64,000 nucleotides of DNA from Mycobacterium sp. 852014-52450_SCH5900713 (GTDB taxonomy: Bacteria > Actinomycetota > Actinomycetes > Mycobacteriales > Mycobacteriaceae): contig NZ_LZIL01000043.1 of NCBI RefSeq assembly GCF_001667075.1, positions 1-64,000 of the forward strand, given 5' to 3'. The notes beneath the pieces are model-generated. The model saw nothing but the letters and a program-made list of their open reading frames with translations, was not told the DNA's origin and did not search any database. Of the stretch, positions 27,900 through 36,359 are shown one piece after another. Every line of letters begins with the position of its first letter. Within the stretch, counting starts at the first letter, position 1. The translations under genes and the position numbers were made by a program.

Positions 27900-29132
27900 C
27901 TACAGAATCGCCTTGAGATCCTTGGCCCTGGCGATGTCGTCCCAATCGACGTCGAGTTCCAGCAGGATCTCTTCCGTGTGCTGACCGTGTTCCGGCGCAC
28001 GCGCGGGCGCGGGCGGGGTCTCGTCGAACTGAACGGGCGCGGCGACGATCCGGTACTTCTCGCCGTGGTCGTCGACGTTGGTCACCACGTACCCGTTGGG
28101 TTCGACCTGCGGATCGTTGAGCGTTTCCCGCGGCGTCGCCAGGGCACCCCACACGCCCGGCTCGTCTTCGAGCGCCTTCTGCCAGTGGGCGAGATCGTGC
28201 CGGGCGAACACGATGGCCAGAATCTCGGTGGCCTCCGCGGCGTTGGCGATCAAGTTGCTCGACGGCACGAATCGCTCATCGGTGACCAGGTCAGCCAGGC
28301 CCACACGTTCACAGAACCCTGCCCAGAACTTGTCCGGCTGCAGGAACACCAACTGAATCCACCTGCCGTCGCGGGTCTTGTACCTGTTCACGAGCGGGTT
28401 GATGGCCAGCCCCGGCGGCGCCCCCGGGATCCCGTCGATGTCGAAGAAGTCGGCCGCCGAGATGGACGGCGCTATCGCCCACATCGCCTGGGCCAGCAGC
28501 GAGGAGTCGACGATCGTCGGTTCACCAGTGCGCTCGCGGTGGAAGAGCGCGGCGCAGACGCCACCGGCGAGCGTCGCACCGCCTTGGAGGTCGCCGAACC
28601 CCGGCCCCTGCACCGCGGGCGTGTCCGTGCCGAACGGCGTGAGCGTGTAGGCGACGCCGCCCCGCGCGAGATAGGTGGCCGCGTCGAACCCGCCGCGGTC
28701 GCGGTCCGGTCCCCGCACGCCCAGCCCGGTGCCGCGCGCGATGATGATTTTCGGGTTGAACGAACGGATGTCGTCCACGGTGAGCCGGGCCCGCTCGAGC
28801 GCCCCGGGCAGCCAATTGGTAAGGAACACATCCGCACTCGCCAAGAGGCGGCCGAACAGCTCGCGACCGGTTTCGGACTTGATGTCGATGGCGATGCTGC
28901 GCTTGCCTCGGTTGCCCAGCTCGAGGATGAAGTCGGCGTCCGGGCGCGCCGCCTGCCGGGTGAAGCCGCCGACGACCAGCGCGCGCCCGGGGTCACCCGA
29001 GGCGACGCCCTCGACTTTGATCACGTCGGCGCCCCAGTCCGACAGGGCCGCACCGGCCGACGGCACGTAGGTCCACGACGCCAATTCGACCACCCGCACC
29101 CCTTGCAGGACACCACCGCGCACGCCAGACAT
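27900..29132 (-). CDS. Class III CoA-transferase (CaiB/BaiF family)
   Basis: A 410-residue single-unit family III CoA-transferase. It has the N-terminal GVRVVELASWTYVPSAGAALSDWGADVIKVEGVASGDPGR, the RGKRSIAIDIKSETGRE segment, and a candidate catalytic Asp in RGGFDAATY. These enzymes pass CoA between carboxylic acids, often to activate a substrate for breakdown. The ATG at 29132 has a GAGGGAG Shine-Dalgarno. It is divergent from the mycofactocin-type SDR operon across an AT-rich intergenic stretch and probably belongs to the same catabolic unit. Confidence 0.9.
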   Translation of the reverse strand: MSGVRGGVLQGVRVVELASWTYVPSAGAALSDWGADVIKVEGVASGDPGRALVVGGFTRQAARPDADFILELGNRGKRSIAIDIKSETGRELFGRLLASADVFLTNWLPGALERARLTVDDIRSFNPKIIIARGTGLGVRGPDRDRGGFDAATYLARGGVAYTLTPFGTDTPAVQGPGFGDLQGGATLAGGVCAALFHRERTGEPTIVDSSLLAQAMWAIAPSISAADFFDIDGIPGAPPGLAINPLVNRYKTRDGRWIQLVFLQPDKFWAGFCERVGLADLVTDERFVPSSNLIANAAEATEILAIVFARHDLAHWQKALEDEPGVWGALATPRETLNDPQVEPNGYVVTNVDDHGEKYRIVAAPVQFDETPPAPARAPEHGQHTEEILLELDVDWDDIARAKDLKAIL

Positions 29133-29398
29133 CGCCAACTCCCTCGGTCGACCGGTTCATTCCTTGCTATTTTAGATATTCTAGCTAGTCTAGGGCGTAG
29201 TGGTAGCCCAGCTGCAGGTCAGAGCAGTTTTTCGTGGAAGAGATGCGATGGATCCGACCGTTGGCCCGATTCCAACACCCGTGACCCCGCGTATCCCGGC
29301 GAAACGGGACGGCCGGCGGAGTCATTGCGGCCGCACCGACGAATGGTGTTGGGCCCCAACGTGGGTCGCGGTGTAGATACACGGACGAAGGACGGGCG
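29133..29398. promoter_or_regulatory. Divergent promoter region of the catabolic island
   Basis: 266 bases between the CoA-transferase and the SDR. An AT-rich patch around 29170-29195 (TTTTAGATATTCTAGC then TAGTCTAG) stands out against the GC-rich background. It contains the 8-base palindrome CTAGCTAG and flanking TAGA/TCTA, a plausible operator. No regulator gene is adjacent. Confidence 0.4.
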
Positions 29399-30262
29399 AT
29401 GGGCAGGGTAACCGGCAAGGTGGCCGTGATCAGTGGCGCCGCACGCGGCCAAGGCCGTTCGCACGCGCGGATGCTGGCCGCCGAAGGCGCGGACATCATC
29501 GCGGTGGACCTGTGCGCCGACATCGAGACCAATGAGTATCCCCTGGCCCGGCGGGAAGACCTCGACGAGACGGCCCGGTTGGTCGAGAAGGAGGGCCAGC
29601 GCGCGTTCACCGCGGTCGCGGACGTTCGCGATCGGGTGGCCCTGTCCGCGGCGATCGATGAGGGCGTCGCCGAGTTGGGGCATCTCGACGTCGTCGTCGC
29701 CAACGCGGGCATCTGCCCGCTGACCGCGGGCCTGCCGCCGCAGGCCTTCGCCGACGCCGTGGACGTGGACCTGGTCGGCGTGCTGAACCTGGTGCACGCG
29801 AGCCTCAAGCACCTGCAGGCCGGCGCGTCGATCATCGTCATCGGTTCCAACGCGGCGTTCATGTCGTCGATGAACACCACCGGCATCGACGGGGGGCCCG
29901 GCGGTGCCGGATATGCCTTCGCGAAATTGGCTGCCGCGCATTACGTCAACGACTTCGCCCTGGCGCTCGCCCGGTTCTCCATCCGGATGAACGCGGTGCA
30001 CCCCACCAACGTCAACACCGACATGTTGCACAGCCCGCCGATGTATCGGGCCTTCCGGCCGGACTTGAAGGATCCGACCCGCGAGGATGCCGAACCGGTC
30101 TTCCCGCTCGTGCAGGCGATGCCGATCCCCTACGTCGAACCCGAGGACATCAGCGAGGCGGTGTTGTTCCTGGCCTCCGACGCGGCGCGCTACATCACCG
30201 GCCAGCAGCTCCGCGTCGACGGCGGCGGCTTCCTCAAGGTCAAGCCGTGGTCGGGTGCGTGA
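29399..30262 (+). CDS. Mycofactocin-coupled SDR family oxidoreductase
   Basis: A 287-residue short-chain dehydrogenase. It has the features of the mycofactocin-dependent subgroup: GKVAVISGAARGQGRSHARMLAAEGADIIAVDLC at the nucleotide site, an inserted segment after it (ETNEYPLARREDLDETARLV), NAGICPLT, and the catalytic Y-x3-K as YAFAK. In this subgroup NAD stays tightly bound and is recycled by the peptide-derived cofactor mycofactocin. It probably oxidises an alcohol. The ATG has a GAAGGA Shine-Dalgarno. It heads an operon with E1 alpha and beta. Confidence 0.88.
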   Translation: MGRVTGKVAVISGAARGQGRSHARMLAAEGADIIAVDLCADIETNEYPLARREDLDETARLVEKEGQRAFTAVADVRDRVALSAAIDEGVAELGHLDVVVANAGICPLTAGLPPQAFADAVDVDLVGVLNLVHASLKHLQAGASIIVIGSNAAFMSSMNTTGIDGGPGGAGYAFAKLAAAHYVNDFALALARFSIRMNAVHPTNVNTDMLHSPPMYRAFRPDLKDPTREDAEPVFPLVQAMPIPYVEPEDISEAVLFLASDAARYITGQQLRVDGGGFLKVKPWSGA

Positions 30263-30267
30263 TACCG

Positions 30268-31251
30268 ATGACCGACTCCGCACCGGACGCCCAGCGCCGG
30301 CTTTATGAGCTGATGGTGCTGATGAAGGCGGCCGACGACCGGCTGTCCAAAGGCATCGGCACCGGCGAGTTCATGTGCGTCTACTGGCCCTCGCGCGGCC
30401 AGGAGGCCATCGCCGCCGCAATGGGCGTGGCGCTGCGCCCCGACGATCGGCTGGTGACCACCTACCGCGGGCTGCACGACCTCATCGGCAAGGGCGTCCC
30501 GCTCGAGGAGATCTACGGCGAGATGATGGGCCGCACCGTCGGCGCCAGCCGCGGCAAGGGCGGCACTATGCACATCGCCAATCCCGCTAAGGGCGTGATG
30601 CTTTCGACCGGGATCGTCGGGGCCGGACCACCGGTGGCGGTGGGATTGGCGATGGCGGCCAAACGCAAGGGCTCCGATCGCGTCACGGTGGTCAGTTTCG
30701 GTGACGGCGCGACGAACACCGGGTCCTTCCACGAGGCCGCGAACATGGCGGCGCTGTGGGACCTGCCGATGGTCTTCGTCTGCCAGAACAACCAGTACGC
30801 CGAGATGACGCCCACGGCCGACACCATGAAGCTCGAACACGTCGCCGACCGGGCGGCCGGCTATGGCATGCCCGGGGTGCGTGTCGACGGAAACGACCCG
30901 CTGGCAGTCAAATCCGCACTCGAGGACGCGCTGCGGCGGGCCCGCTCCGGTGACGGCCCCACCTTCATCGAATGCGTGACGTTTCGCTTCCGCGGCCATT
31001 ACTTCGGCGACCGGATGCCCTACATTCCCAAGGATCAACTTGCCGCCGCGATGGAGGCCGACCCGGTCCCCCGGTTCCGCAGCCACCTCGCCGACACCGG
31101 CCTCTGCACTCCGGAGGAACTCGACCGCATCGACGACGAGGCGCTGGCGGCGGTGGAAAGTGCGCTGCAAGCGGTGATGGGCGCCGATTCCCCGTCTATC
31201 GAAGAGCTGGACATGGATGTGTACGCGACCCCGATCAGGTTCCCGGTATGA
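30268..31251 (+). CDS. TPP-dependent dehydrogenase E1 alpha subunit (acetoin/2-oxoacid type)
   Basis: A 327-residue E1 alpha of the pyruvate/acetoin dehydrogenase class. It has YWPSRGQEAIAAAMG, the phosphorylation-loop equivalent GRTVGASRGKGGTMHI, and the thiamine diphosphate motif GDGATNTGSFHEAANMAALWDLPMVFVCQNN (about residues 145-175). It would decarboxylate or cleave a 2-oxoacid or 2-hydroxyketone together with the beta subunit. The gene starts five bases after the SDR stop and overlaps the beta gene by four bases (ATGA). The small size and neighbours favour an AcoA-like catabolic role rather than central pyruvate dehydrogenase. Confidence 0.88.
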   Translation: MTDSAPDAQRRLYELMVLMKAADDRLSKGIGTGEFMCVYWPSRGQEAIAAAMGVALRPDDRLVTTYRGLHDLIGKGVPLEEIYGEMMGRTVGASRGKGGTMHIANPAKGVMLSTGIVGAGPPVAVGLAMAAKRKGSDRVTVVSFGDGATNTGSFHEAANMAALWDLPMVFVCQNNQYAEMTPTADTMKLEHVADRAAGYGMPGVRVDGNDPLAVKSALEDALRRARSGDGPTFIECVTFRFRGHYFGDRMPYIPKDQLAAAMEADPVPRFRSHLADTGLCTPEELDRIDDEALAAVESALQAVMGADSPSIEELDMDVYATPIRFPV

Positions 31252-32264
31252 ACACGCAAGAGCGGGAGATGACGATGCGCGAGGCGCTCAACCTCGCACT
31301 GGATCAAGCGCTTGCCGCCGATGACCGGGTGTTCCTGCTCGGTGAGGACATCGCCGATCCGGGCGCGTCCGGACCGACCGCGGGACTGTCGACCAAGTAC
31401 GGTCACGACCGCGTCCTGGACACCCCGATTTCCGAGGCGGCGATCGTCGGCGCGGCCATCGGCGCCGCCATCGACGGCCTGCTGCCGGTGGCCGAGATCA
31501 TGATCATGGATTTCATCGGCATCGCGGCCGACCAGCTGATCAACAACGCGGCCAAGCTGAGGTTCATGACCGCCGGACGCACGACGGCGCCGATCACCAT
31601 TCGCACCCAGGTCTACGCCGGGCTGGCCACCGGTGCCACGCATTCGCAAAGCCTCGAGGCGTGGTTCATGCACATCCCCGGCATGAAGGTGATCGTGCCG
31701 TCCACACCCCGCGACGGGAAGGGCCTCCTGACATCGGCGATCTTCGACGAGGATCCCTGCCTCTTCGTCGAAACCATTCGGCTGCAGGGCAAGAAGGGTC
31801 CCGTCCCCGTCGATCCCGCGTTCTCCATCCCGCTGGGCCTCGCCGACATCAAGCGGCCGGGCACCGACGTGAGCCTGATCGGCTACGGACGCTGCGTGCA
31901 CGACGCCCTCACCGCCGCGGCCACGCTGGCCGAACAGGGTGTGAGCGCCGAGGTCGTCGATCTGCGCACGCTGGTACCGCTCGACGTCGAGACCATCGTC
32001 GACTCCGCCCGCCGTACCCGCCGTGCCGTCATCATCCATGACGCGGTCCAATTCGCCGGCCCCGGAGCGGAGCTCGCTGCGATCCTGCACGCGGAGTTGT
32101 TCTCCGAGCTGGCGGCGCCCGTCGAACGGGTGGCCGCCCGATTCGTCCCCAACCCGGCCGCGGCGGCGCTCGAAGCGCAGGTGTACCCCTCCCCGGCACG
32201 AATCGTCGCCGCGGCGCTGAAGACCTTAGGGAGGACCCTGACGGGAGCGAGAGTGCATGGCTGA
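31248..32264 (+). CDS. TPP-dependent dehydrogenase E1 beta subunit
   Basis: A 338-residue E1 beta partner. Typical elements are MTMREALNLALDQALAADDRVFLLGEDI, DTPISEAAIVGAAIGAAI, a pyrimidine-binding Glu region in VAEIMIMDFIGIAADQL, and a C-terminal transketolase domain (VSLIGYGRCVHDALTAA, VVDLRTLVPLDVETI). It forms the alpha2beta2 E1 enzyme with the gene before it. It overlaps E1 alpha by four bases and the lipoyl-domain gene by eight, so all three are translated together. Confidence 0.9.
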   Translation: MNTQEREMTMREALNLALDQALAADDRVFLLGEDIADPGASGPTAGLSTKYGHDRVLDTPISEAAIVGAAIGAAIDGLLPVAEIMIMDFIGIAADQLINNAAKLRFMTAGRTTAPITIRTQVYAGLATGATHSQSLEAWFMHIPGMKVIVPSTPRDGKGLLTSAIFDEDPCLFVETIRLQGKKGPVPVDPAFSIPLGLADIKRPGTDVSLIGYGRCVHDALTAAATLAEQGVSAEVVDLRTLVPLDVETIVDSARRTRRAVIIHDAVQFAGPGAELAAILHAELFSELAAPVERVAARFVPNPAAAALEAQVYPSPARIVAAALKTLGRTLTGARVHG

Positions 32265-32493
32265 CTTCATCATCCGCATTCCGCGGGTCTCGGTGGCCGT
32301 GTCGGAGGCCGAGCTCACCGACCTTCTCGTCGACGCCGGCCAGCACGTGGATGCGGGCACGCCCCTCTACGTGATCGCCACCGAGAAGGTGGAACAGGAG
32401 ATCGAAGCGGGGGCGTCGGGCACCGTGCAATGGACGGGCCAGGTCGGCACCACCTACGACATCGGCGCCGAAATCGGCGTCATCACTTCTTGA
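32257..32493 (+). CDS. Free-standing lipoyl (biotinyl/lipoyl attachment) domain protein
   Basis: A 78-residue protein that is only a lipoyl domain. The beta-barrel pattern has the modified Lys in ATEKVEQEIEAGASG (about residue 44), preceded by VDAGTPLYVI. In 2-oxoacid and acetoin dehydrogenases this domain is the N-terminus of the E2 acyltransferase and carries the acyl group from E1. Here the E2 catalytic core and E3 are missing both in this gene and in the operon. It may act as a loose acyl carrier, like the H protein of glycine cleavage, with E2/E3 activity supplied elsewhere. It overlaps the E1 beta gene. Confidence 0.88.
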   Translation: MADFIIRIPRVSVAVSEAELTDLLVDAGQHVDAGTPLYVIATEKVEQEIEAGASGTVQWTGQVGTTYDIGAEIGVITS

Positions 32494-32513
32494 ACCAGGA
32501 AAGGTGAGCACGT

Positions 32514-33386
32514 ATGGATCTCAACGAGACTCGCGAGAGAATCATCTACCAGAAAGAGGGGCCCATCGCCCGCGTCATCCTCAACTGGCCGGAGAAGGCG
32601 AACGCCCAGGATCAGAAGCTGGCCGAAGAGGTGGATGCCGCGCTGCTGGACGCCGACCGCGACTACGACATCAAGGTGCTCGTCCTCAAGGCCAACGGCA
32701 AGGGCTTCTGCTCCGGACACGCCATCGGCAACAACGCCGTCGACTACCCGTCGTTCGTGGAGAACGCCATGGTGACCGGCCACCCCTGGAAGGCGCAGTC
32801 GGACCTGTTCGTCAAGCCGACCCTGAATCTGTGGGAGTTCTCCAAGCCCACCATCGCGCAGGTGCACGGCTACTGCGTCGGCGGCGGCACCCATATGGGC
32901 CTGACCACCGACATCGTCATCGCCGCCGAGGACGCCTATTTCTCCTACCCGCCGCTGCAGGGCTTCGGGATGCCCTCGGGCGAATGTTCCATCGAGCCCT
33001 GGGTCTTCATGAACTGGCGCCGCGCGGCCTACTACCTGTTCACCGCCGAGGTGATCGACGCCAAGAAGGCGCTGGAGGTCGGCCTGGTGAACGAGGTCGT
33101 TCCACGTGATCAGCTCGACGACCGTGTCGAGGCCATTGCCCGGCACATCGCCCAGGCTCCGTTGACGACGCTGATGCTCACGAAGGCCAACCTGAAGCGG
33201 GCCTGGGAGCTGATGGGCATGCGGGTGCACTGGCAGAGCTCCAATGACCTGGTCGCGCTGGCCTCGATCAGCAAGGACGTCCAGCAGCTGATTCAGACGG
33301 TGTTCAAGGACAAGGTGTTGCCGTCCGAGCACGCCCGGCGGCAGGCCGCGGCGGCCGCGTCGACCGACGGCGCCACGGCCACTTAG
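32514..33386 (+). CDS. Enoyl-CoA hydratase/isomerase (crotonase) family protein
   Basis: A 290-residue crotonase-fold protein. The oxyanion-hole motifs are KGFCSGHAIG and HGYCVGGGTHMGL. A Glu in GMPSGECSIEPWVF occupies the catalytic-loop region. The C-terminus has LTKANLKRAWELMGMRVHWQSS, shared with the second crotonase at 38050-38895, to which it is clearly paralogous. It may hydrate, isomerise or hydrolytically cleave a CoA thioester in the island's pathway. A modest AAAGGTGA Shine-Dalgarno lies before the ATG, 20 bases after the lipoyl gene. Confidence 0.88.
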   Translation: MDLNETRERIIYQKEGPIARVILNWPEKANAQDQKLAEEVDAALLDADRDYDIKVLVLKANGKGFCSGHAIGNNAVDYPSFVENAMVTGHPWKAQSDLFVKPTLNLWEFSKPTIAQVHGYCVGGGTHMGLTTDIVIAAEDAYFSYPPLQGFGMPSGECSIEPWVFMNWRRAAYYLFTAEVIDAKKALEVGLVNEVVPRDQLDDRVEAIARHIAQAPLTTLMLTKANLKRAWELMGMRVHWQSSNDLVALASISKDVQQLIQTVFKDKVLPSEHARRQAAAAASTDGATAT

Positions 33387-33407
33387 GGTTCCGCGGGGCT
33401 CGCGCAA

Positions 33408-34943
33408 GTGAATCTTGCCGATCACGCCACGAGGGCCGGACAGGCGCCGGCCCTCATCGTCGCGGGCGGTGACACGATCTCGCACTCCGCGCTGTACGCC
33501 CGCAGCCAGCGCGTCGCCGCGGTGCTGCACGGCGCCGGGCTGCGCCCCGGCGACGGCGTGGCCCTGATCTTGCCGAACCGACCCGAGTTCCTCGAAATCA
33601 CCTGGGCCTGCCAGCTTTCCGGCCTCTATTACACCGCGGTCAACACCCACTTCACCGCGGACGAGGTCGCCTACGTCATCGACGACTCCGATGCGCGGGC
33701 GGTCTTCGTCGACGCCACCATGCCCGAACTTGCCGCCCACGTCCGCGCGGCCAACCCGGCCGTCACCGTTCACCTCGCGGTGGGGGGAGCCTTGCCCGGC
33801 TGGCGCGCGTACGAGGAGGCGCTGGCGACGGCCGGTGCCGCACCGCCCGCGTCGGACGGGTCGGAGATGCTGTATTCGTCGGGCACCACCGGCAGGCCGA
33901 AGGCGGTCCGCCGGCCCCTTCCGACCGACGGCAACGGTTCCTGGGCTCAGGCGGTGCTGGAATTGGCGCTCACCCACAAGTACGGGATGAGCCCGTCGAG
34001 CGTGTACCTCTCCCCCGCACCGCTCTACCACGCGGCCGGAGTGAACTACACCATGGCGGTCAACCGCGTCGGCGCCGCGGCGATCCTCATGCGCAAGTTC
34101 GACGCCGAGACCGTCCTGCGGTTGATCGAGACGCACCGCGTGACGCATGCCCAGTTCGTGCCCACCATGTTCGTGCGAATGCTCAAGCTGCCCAGGGCGG
34201 TTCGGGAAAGGTATGACGTATCGAGCCTGCGATGTGTGATCCATGCGGCCGCGCCCTGCCCGGTCGACGTCAAACACCACATGATGAAGTGGTTCGGGCC
34301 GATCATCCACGAATACTACGGTGGCACCGAGGGATTCGCGGGCACGACCATCGGTCCGGAGGAATGGCTGGCCCATCCCGGTTCGGTGGGCAAACCCATG
34401 TCGCCGGTGCACGTCATCGGAGACGACGGCGTCGAGTTGCCCGCCGGCCACGCCGGTGAGCTCTTCTTCGAAGGCGGGCCCGCCTTTGAATACTTCAAGG
34501 ACCCCGCCAAGACCGCCTCGGTGTTCAACGACCGGGGCTGGCGCACCCTGGGCGACATGGGGTACGTCGACGACGACGGCTATCTCTACCTCACCGACCG
34601 GTCCACATTCATGATCGTTTCCGGCGGGGTGAACATCTACCCCCAGGAAGTCGAGAACCTTCTGATCATGCATCCCAAGCTTGTTGACGCGGCCGTCTTT
34701 GGCGTCCCCAACGACGAGTTCGGCGAGGAGGTCAAGGCCGTCGTACAGCCAGTCGACGGTGTCCGGCCGGGGCCCGACCTCGAGGCCGAACTCATCGAGT
34801 ACTGCCGAGCGCACCTGGCGGGCTACAAGTGCCCGCGCAGCGTCGAATTCGTTCCGGCACTGCCCCGGGACCCGAACGGAAAGCTGTACAAGAGACGCAT
34901 TCGCGAGCGTTACTGGCAGGGGCGGTCAACGCGGATCGTGTAA
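33408..34943 (+). CDS. Acyl-CoA synthetase (AMP-dependent ligase)
   Basis: A 511-residue adenylate-forming enzyme. The P-loop-like motif is YSSGTTGRPKAV (about residues 156-167), the acid-binding region YYGGTEGFAGT, the A8 hinge GDMGYVDDDGYLYLTDR, and the catalytic Lys is in NGKLYKR near residue 491. It activates a carboxylic acid to its CoA thioester using ATP. The GTG start has only a weak Shine-Dalgarno, but the protein opens as the family does (NLADHATRAGQAPALI). It is co-directional and close to the crotonase and Rieske genes, so it probably activates a product of ring oxidation or cleavage. Confidence 0.92.
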   Translation: MNLADHATRAGQAPALIVAGGDTISHSALYARSQRVAAVLHGAGLRPGDGVALILPNRPEFLEITWACQLSGLYYTAVNTHFTADEVAYVIDDSDARAVFVDATMPELAAHVRAANPAVTVHLAVGGALPGWRAYEEALATAGAAPPASDGSEMLYSSGTTGRPKAVRRPLPTDGNGSWAQAVLELALTHKYGMSPSSVYLSPAPLYHAAGVNYTMAVNRVGAAAILMRKFDAETVLRLIETHRVTHAQFVPTMFVRMLKLPRAVRERYDVSSLRCVIHAAAPCPVDVKHHMMKWFGPIIHEYYGGTEGFAGTTIGPEEWLAHPGSVGKPMSPVHVIGDDGVELPAGHAGELFFEGGPAFEYFKDPAKTASVFNDRGWRTLGDMGYVDDDGYLYLTDRSTFMIVSGGVNIYPQEVENLLIMHPKLVDAAVFGVPNDEFGEEVKAVVQPVDGVRPGPDLEAELIEYCRAHLAGYKCPRSVEFVPALPRDPNGKLYKRRIRERYWQGRSTRIV

Positions 34944-34961
34944 TCGAAGAGGAATGGCGAG

Positions 34962-36359
34962 ATGGCTTCCAAGACAGACTCAGCGACCAGCTCGGTGAGC
35001 ACGGCCAGGAACTGGACACCGCTACCGGTGCCGTGGGCGGTCCAGTCCGTCGACCGCATTCCCAAGCAGCGCTATTACGACCCCGAGTTCTACGCGCTGG
35101 AGGCGGAGGCCTTATGGCCGCGCGTCTGGCAGATGGCGTGCCGGCTCGAGGAGATTCCCAAGCCGGGCGACTTCGTCGAATACGAGATCCTCGATCAGTC
35201 GATCATCGTGGTGCGTGTCGACGCGGACACGGTGCAGGCTTACCACAACGCGTGCCGCCATCGCGGGGTGAAGCTGGTCGAAGGCAGCGGCTCCCGGCGG
35301 ACTTTCGTTTGCCCCTTCCACGGCTGGTGCTGGGGCATCGACGGGCGCAGCACGTTCGTGTTGCGGCCCGAGGCGTTCGCCGCGGAAAACATGAATCCCC
35401 AAGATCTGCAGCTGGTTTCGGTGCGGTGTGAGACCTGGGGCGGATGCGCGTGGATCAACCTCGACGACGGGGCCCCCGCGCTGCGCGACTGCCTGGAGCC
35501 CTTCGCGTCGACCTACGACGCCTGGCAGGTGGAATCGCTGCGGGTCGAGTGGTGGCAGTCGTGCCGGTTGCCGGTGAATTGGAAGCTGGCGGCGGCGGCG
35601 TTCATGGAGGGCTACCACGTCCCCCAAACCCATCCTCAGCTGCTGCCATCCGCACAGAACGGTGACCCCGCCCAATCGGCGGTGCATCCCGTCGTCGCGA
35701 GCAGCCTGTACTTCATGCGCACCCTCGGCACCGGCATGGGCGGCATGACGCACGACAACGACATCCGAATCGCCGAGGGGCTGCAGAACATCGAGCTGCC
35801 CGCCGATCCTGCGGCGGCGATGAATGCCTGGCGCAGCGCCCTCAACGACGCCGTCGTCAGCTGGCATCGGGCCCGGGGCAGCACCATGCCCGACCTGAAC
35901 GAGCTGGTCCGCCGCGGGATCACCGATGCGATCGGGTTCTGCTTCCCGCACTACTTCATCCTCCCCACCTACAGCAGCGCGTCGTCGTACCGCATCCGCC
36001 CGCTCGGCCCCGAGGACACCCTGTTCGAGATCTGGTCCCTCACCCGGTTTCCCGACGACGTTCCCGCAGGCAGGCCCCAGCCCCCGGAGCCGATGGCGCC
36101 CGACGACCCGCGCTGGCCGCCGATCCCCGCGCAAGACTTCTCCAATCTGCCGAGACAGCAGAAAGGGTTGCACTCCAAGGGCTTCGAATACATGCGGCTG
36201 TCGGACCAGATCGAGGGCCTGATCTCCAACTTCGAACGCGTCGTCGACGGCTTCCTCGCCGGGCTGCCGCACGAGGCGCTGGTCCCCGCGATCCAGAAGA
36301 CCAACACCACCATCGACGTACCGGTCGCCGACCTGGCCTTGCGCGCGGAGGCACGATGA
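34962..36359 (+). CDS. Rieske non-heme iron oxygenase, alpha subunit
   Basis: A 465-residue oxygenase. The Rieske [2Fe-2S] centre is C98-R-H100 with C117-P-F-H120. The mononuclear iron site in the C-terminal domain has EGYHVPQTH (2-His motif near residue 210), with an acidic ligand expected near residue 375. These enzymes add oxygen to aromatic rings or steroids with electrons from a separate reductase, which is not encoded nearby. The ATG has a GAGGA Shine-Dalgarno. The gene overlaps the following flavoprotein by four bases (ATGA), so the two products probably act in sequence. Confidence 0.92.
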   Translation: MASKTDSATSSVSTARNWTPLPVPWAVQSVDRIPKQRYYDPEFYALEAEALWPRVWQMACRLEEIPKPGDFVEYEILDQSIIVVRVDADTVQAYHNACRHRGVKLVEGSGSRRTFVCPFHGWCWGIDGRSTFVLRPEAFAAENMNPQDLQLVSVRCETWGGCAWINLDDGAPALRDCLEPFASTYDAWQVESLRVEWWQSCRLPVNWKLAAAAFMEGYHVPQTHPQLLPSAQNGDPAQSAVHPVVASSLYFMRTLGTGMGGMTHDNDIRIAEGLQNIELPADPAAAMNAWRSALNDAVVSWHRARGSTMPDLNELVRRGITDAIGFCFPHYFILPTYSSASSYRIRPLGPEDTLFEIWSLTRFPDDVPAGRPQPPEPMAPDDPRWPPIPAQDFSNLPRQQKGLHSKGFEYMRLSDQIEGLISNFERVVDGFLAGLPHEALVPAIQKTNTTIDVPVADLALRAEAR

